A DNA stretch of 10,114 bases from Hamiltosporidium magnivora (taxonomy: Eukaryota; Microsporidia; Dubosqiidae), in NCBI GenBank assembly GCA_004325065.1, contig PITI01000633.1, forward strand, positions 1-10,114. The letters are read 5' to 3'. The translations under genes and the position numbers were made by a program. This document shows, in pieces, positions 7,502-10,114 of the stretch. The notes beneath the pieces are model-generated. The model ran no database searches. It had not been told where the DNA came from and saw nothing but the letters and a program-made list of their open reading frames with translations. The stretch's first letter is position 1; each line of letters opens with the position of its first letter.

Positions 7502-8677
7502 ATGTTAACAGAGACCAAGCAAGATACATTGGAAAAATCAGGAACAAATTCAGATGATACTGCTATTTTAGACTTCGTCGATGATGGTGTATTTTCAACA
7601 ATATTTTTGGTATTTGTACTTTGGAGAATTGTGAAGAGTAGGAAATTTAAATTTTCAAGGTTTTTTAAGGGAAATTTGAGATCTTTTGGAATTATATTCT
7701 TATTTTTTAGTGCAATTTCCAAGATTATTTACACATATATATTCATTTATTTGGCTAAAAAGATGATTGTCAATAAAGAATTGATTGATAAGATGGGATT
7801 CATGAAAGGTCATAGCTTCCTATATTTATACAACAGAAGATTTGATTTGGTGGATATGTTTAATATAGGATATACGCTTTCCCATGTTCTAAGAATATCT
7901 GCTTTGTTTCTTTTAATTGGGCTTTGGTTACCATGTGCGTATACTTTTGCGGTAAAAAAACGAAAAAATGAAATTAAAAATTTGAACGAACAAAAAGACA
8001 TAAATTTAATGATATTTTCAGGAAATATAGTCTCCATTTCCCCAAAAAATATAGCAGATGCAGTGTCACATGCCTCAATAGTTACCTTTTCTACTTTATA
8101 CGCCTTTTTACGCGTTCCTTTATCTTTTATAGTCGACTACAATCAAAAATCCTCGTTTTTTACTGCCACCGTGTTCTACAGATCCGTATTCTATGGATTT
8201 GAAATATATGCTGCCGTATTGTTTCTATTAATACTTGAAATAAAATTCCTTAGCATTTTCAGAAGAGAAAATTCACAAAGCCGGGCTGATAAAAATGTCG
8301 TTGAAAATATTCATTTACTCTTAATAGTATTATTATTACATTCTACATTAAAATACACAATTAATATAATTGCTATGCCTATTGAAATGGGAGAGATAAC
8401 TTTGCATGTAATAAAGAAAATAGGTAATGTTGTTGAGTTAATACTGGATGTTCTTCTTATTACAATGTTTTGTCCATTGCCAACTCAAATCTTTGAAAGT
8501 ACAAACGAAACCTCAGTATATGAAAAACCATTATGGAGACCATCTGAGCGATTAGAATATGACAAATACAGTGTTGGACCTATAGTATGTGAAGCAGATA
8601 GTCCAAAAATCGATCCGTGTGAAAGAACAATCGTAGAATTAAGAGATTTTAGAGAAGAAATTGCGCAAGAAAAATAA
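7502..8677 (+). CDS. Hypothetical seven-transmembrane protein
   Basis: I do not recognise this 391-residue protein. Seven hydrophobic segments fall at about residues 28-44, 61-85, 126-151, 191-211, 225-250, 268-292 and 308-327. There is no cleavable signal peptide; the first 27 residues are polar and acidic. Basic residues cluster after segments 1 (KSRKFKFSRFFKGNLR), 3 (KKRKNEIKN) and 5 (FRRENSQSRADKN). By the positive-inside rule this puts the N terminus outside and the 64-residue polar tail (SVYEKPLWRPSERLEY...) in the cytosol, the topology of G-protein-coupled receptors. No DRY, NPxxY or other GPCR motif is apparent, so topology alone does not make it one; a transporter or a lineage-specific membrane protein is equally possible. 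The first ATG of the frame is used; an ACACC variant signal precedes it. The stop codon overlaps an AATAAA. Confidence 0.85.
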   Translation: MLTETKQDTLEKSGTNSDDTAILDFVDDGVFSTIFLVFVLWRIVKSRKFKFSRFFKGNLRSFGIIFLFFSAISKIIYTYIFIYLAKKMIVNKELIDKMGFMKGHSFLYLYNRRFDLVDMFNIGYTLSHVLRISALFLLIGLWLPCAYTFAVKKRKNEIKNLNEQKDINLMIFSGNIVSISPKNIADAVSHASIVTFSTLYAFLRVPLSFIVDYNQKSSFFTATVFYRSVFYGFEIYAAVLFLLILEIKFLSIFRRENSQSRADKNVVENIHLLLIVLLLHSTLKYTINIIAMPIEMGEITLHVIKKIGNVVELILDVLLITMFCPLPTQIFESTNETSVYEKPLWRPSERLEYDKYSVGPIVCEADSPKIDPCERTIVELRDFREEIAQEK

Positions 8678-8730
8678 AAAAGTAATCATTGATATATTTT
8701 TAATTTTATCTTAAATTTTTTTAAAAAAAA

Positions 8731-9190
8731 TATTTATTAAAATATACTTTCATTCTTGATTAGACTTTCTTTAAATTTCCTAATTAAGTTAACTTATCAT
8801 TTTTGTTTTTTAAAATGTAATTTCATTCTTGATTAGACTTTCTTTAAGTTTCCTAAGTAAGTTTAATTATCTAAAATTTTTTATTAAAATATACTTTCAT
8901 TCTTGATTAGTCTTTATTTAAATTTCCTAATTAAGTTAACTTATCATTTTTGTTTTTTAAAATGTAATTTCATTCTTGATTAGTCTTTATTTAAGTTTCT
9001 TAAGTAAGTTTAATTATCTAAAATTATTTATTAAAATATACTTTCATTCTTGATTAGTCTTTATTTAAGTTTCTTAAGTAATTTAACTAATTCAAAATTT
9101 TGTTTTTTAAAATATACTTTCATTCCTGATTAGTCTTCCTTTAAGTTTCCTAAGTATGTTAACTTATCTAAAATTATTTATTAAAATTTT
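8731..9190. repeat. Tandem repeat, six copies of a 73-76-base unit, in A/B dimers
   Basis: The core CATTCTTGATTAG recurs at 8751, 8824, 8898, 8971, 9045 and 9121 (the last as CATTCCTGATTAG), with spacings of 73, 74, 73, 74 and 76 bases. Copies 1 and 3 share one tail (AATTAAGTTAACTTATCAT...) and copies 2 and 4 another (AAGTAAGTTTAATTATC...), giving a 147-base higher-order period. Copies 5 and 6 mix both tails. A perfect palindrome, AAGTTAACTT, occurs at 8786-8795 and 8933-8942. The array fills most of the gap between the convergent 3' ends of the seven-helix and cyclin genes. No coding frame runs through it. A role in termination or chromatin is conjecture. Confidence 0.95.
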
Positions 9191-9236
9191 ATTTTCTTTT
9201 CACGTCTAGGTTTTCTATATTTTACTTCTTTTTAAA

Positions 9237-9839
9237 TCAAATTTTTAAAAAAATTTCCTTTTTTATATTTTCTATATATTCTCTGTTTACAAAAACAAAA
9301 GAATTTTTTTCAAATTTAAAAATTTCTTCATTACTTAATAAAGAAAACGCAACATCTACAGGAGAATATAACCCATCATTAAAATATGATATCTTATTAA
9401 CCCTAGAATCCCCATGTAAATCATTAAGTTGTTCAATTTTTCTTAATAAAACATCTTCTGGCATTCGAATCTGTTTAGCAATTTTTAAAAAATAAAAATG
9501 TGAATGTTTTATATCAAAATTAAACTTTAAAAGATTAACAATTTTACACTCACATTTTACTAAAATAGAATTACAATCTTTGGGTTTTATATTTTTTATA
9601 GAAAATATTGCATTTAAAAATGCTTCTAATTTTATATGAGTTTCTTCTATTTTACTTGCAATATAAACACAAACAAAAGATACATCATTGTAACTCTCAC
9701 ATGTATATAACATAGGATAAACCTTTTGAAAAATTATTTGAGCAGTTAAAATTGTTTTAAGGGGTGTTTCTAACATATGACAGATTTTCAAAATATTTTT
9801 ATTTCCTTCGATTAAATCATTTCTTAAAGTTTCTGGCAT
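9237..9839 (-). CDS. Cyclin, probably transcription/RNA-processing type
   Basis: Cyclins bind and activate cyclin-dependent kinases. This 200-residue protein has a first cyclin fold at about residues 20-118. Helix 1-2 reads LKTILTAQIIFQKVY, like the TAqiifhRFY of cyclins L, C, K and T. Helix 3 reads VCVYIASKIEET, the canonical A-x-K-x-E-E signature (K63, E65, E66). Helix 5 reads CKIVNLLKFNFDIKHSHFY, like the family's E..iL..LgF...v.hPh. A shorter second fold follows (about 120-198), with YSPVDVAFSLL resembling its P..iA.a.l helix. No destruction box or PEST region is apparent. The pattern is nearest to cyclin L or K/T, but the subclass is inferred and the partner kinase unknown. It is shorter than most relatives because the C-terminal extension is missing. 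CCCTTAATG gives a clear start. It is convergent with the seven-helix gene across the tandem repeat. Confidence 0.85.
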   Translation of the reverse strand: MPETLRNDLIEGNKNILKICHMLETPLKTILTAQIIFQKVYPMLYTCESYNDVSFVCVYIASKIEETHIKLEAFLNAIFSIKNIKPKDCNSILVKCECKIVNLLKFNFDIKHSHFYFLKIAKQIRMPEDVLLRKIEQLNDLHGDSRVNKISYFNDGLYSPVDVAFSLLSNEEIFKFEKNSFVFVNREYIENIKKEIFLKI

Positions 9840-9842
9840 TAA

Positions 9843-9845
9843 GGG
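9843..9845 (-). promoter_or_regulatory. CCC start signal of the cyclin gene
   Basis: The minus strand reads GGAGTAACCCTTAATG, with three bases between CCC and the ATG. A TATA-like stretch (ATTATATTTTATTTTAAAA) lies about 20-45 bases further upstream. The arrangement matches the Sec8 and Prp17 genes. Confidence 0.6.
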
Positions 9846-9894
9846 TTACTCCTTATAATTTTTTAAAATAAAATATAATTTATTTTTAAAATCA

Positions 9895-10114
9895 GATGTG
9901 GAGGGAGGATAACCACATAAAAAACTTTCTGCTTGGCAATGAGTGTGTGAAACTGGTGTGAGATCATTGTTTGGATTTTTGGTGGGAATAAAACCACACT
10001 ACATCTTTGGTTGTTCTATGGGAGTTGTTATGAGGAGGGAAGGTCTAAGAGATGGAGAAACTTTTTCTACAAATTTATTTGTAGTTTTTTATGTAACCAG
10101 ATTGCAGACCGCAG
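9895..10114. other. Less AT-rich right flank, no gene supported
   Basis: Composition changes sharply at about 9895, from nearly pure A/T to a mixture with many G on the plus strand. One plus-strand frame is open from 9951 to the window end (about 54 codons, including IIVWIFGGNKTTLHLWLFYG), and another carries WREDNHIKNFLLGNECVKLV just before it and then stops. I recognise neither. The composition resembles that of the decayed left flank, so this may be the edge of another degenerate element. Confidence 0.4.
10067..10090 (+). repeat. Inverted repeat followed by a T run
   Basis: CTACAAAT and ATTTGTAG form a perfect 8-base inverted repeat with a 2-base centre (10067-10084), followed by six T. 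It looks like a bacterial terminator, but the host is eukaryotic and a 2-base loop would have to open. It could be a terminal structure of a mobile element or chance. Confidence 0.35.

Noticed and set aside
8731..9190. Tandem repeat as a CRISPR-like array
   Set aside because: The units are directly tandem with diverging tails and no unique spacers. The genome is eukaryotic. It is a minisatellite-like array.

Overview
The window is AT-rich eukaryotic DNA, most likely from a microsporidian. Four observations point there. The genes are intronless and encode Lys/Asn/Ile/Phe-rich proteins. The recognisable proteins are shortened versions of conserved eukaryotic ones. Start codons sit directly behind a CCC triplet, with a TATA-like tract about 20-40 bases upstream; CCC/GGG-like signals next to the start are described for Microsporidia. 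The left flank holds a decayed, retroelement-like remnant. Intergenic gaps of about 0.6-1 kb suggest one of the less compact microsporidian genomes. The genus cannot be fixed from this sequence alone.

Layout. Bases 1-1876 hold no intact gene. They are less AT-biased than the rest and contain minus-strand coding-like fragments broken by stops and frame changes (about 953-1585). An intact plus-strand gene for the exocyst subunit Sec8 follows (1877-4162). After a 992-base AT-rich gap comes a convergent minus-strand gene for the splicing factor Prp17/Cdc40 (5155-6797). It is split into two frames by what looks like a single missing base near 5600. A 704-base gap contains two copies of a 74-base repeat. 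A plus-strand gene follows (7502-8677) for an unrecognised protein with seven predicted membrane segments and a GPCR-like inferred topology. Next is a six-copy tandem repeat (8731-9190) with a 73/74-base unit and a 147-base higher-order period. It separates that gene from a convergent minus-strand cyclin gene (9237-9839). The last 275 bases, upstream of the cyclin, turn less AT-rich again and hold no gene I can support.

The genes do not form a pathway. They are single-gene transcription units: Sec8 tethers secretory vesicles, Prp17 acts in the second step of splicing, the cyclin is probably of the transcription/RNA-processing type, and the seven-helix protein is an orphan membrane protein. 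The points most worth a second look are the Prp17 frameshift, the shared start signal that moves two start codons, the seven-helix orphan and the mosaic tandem repeat.
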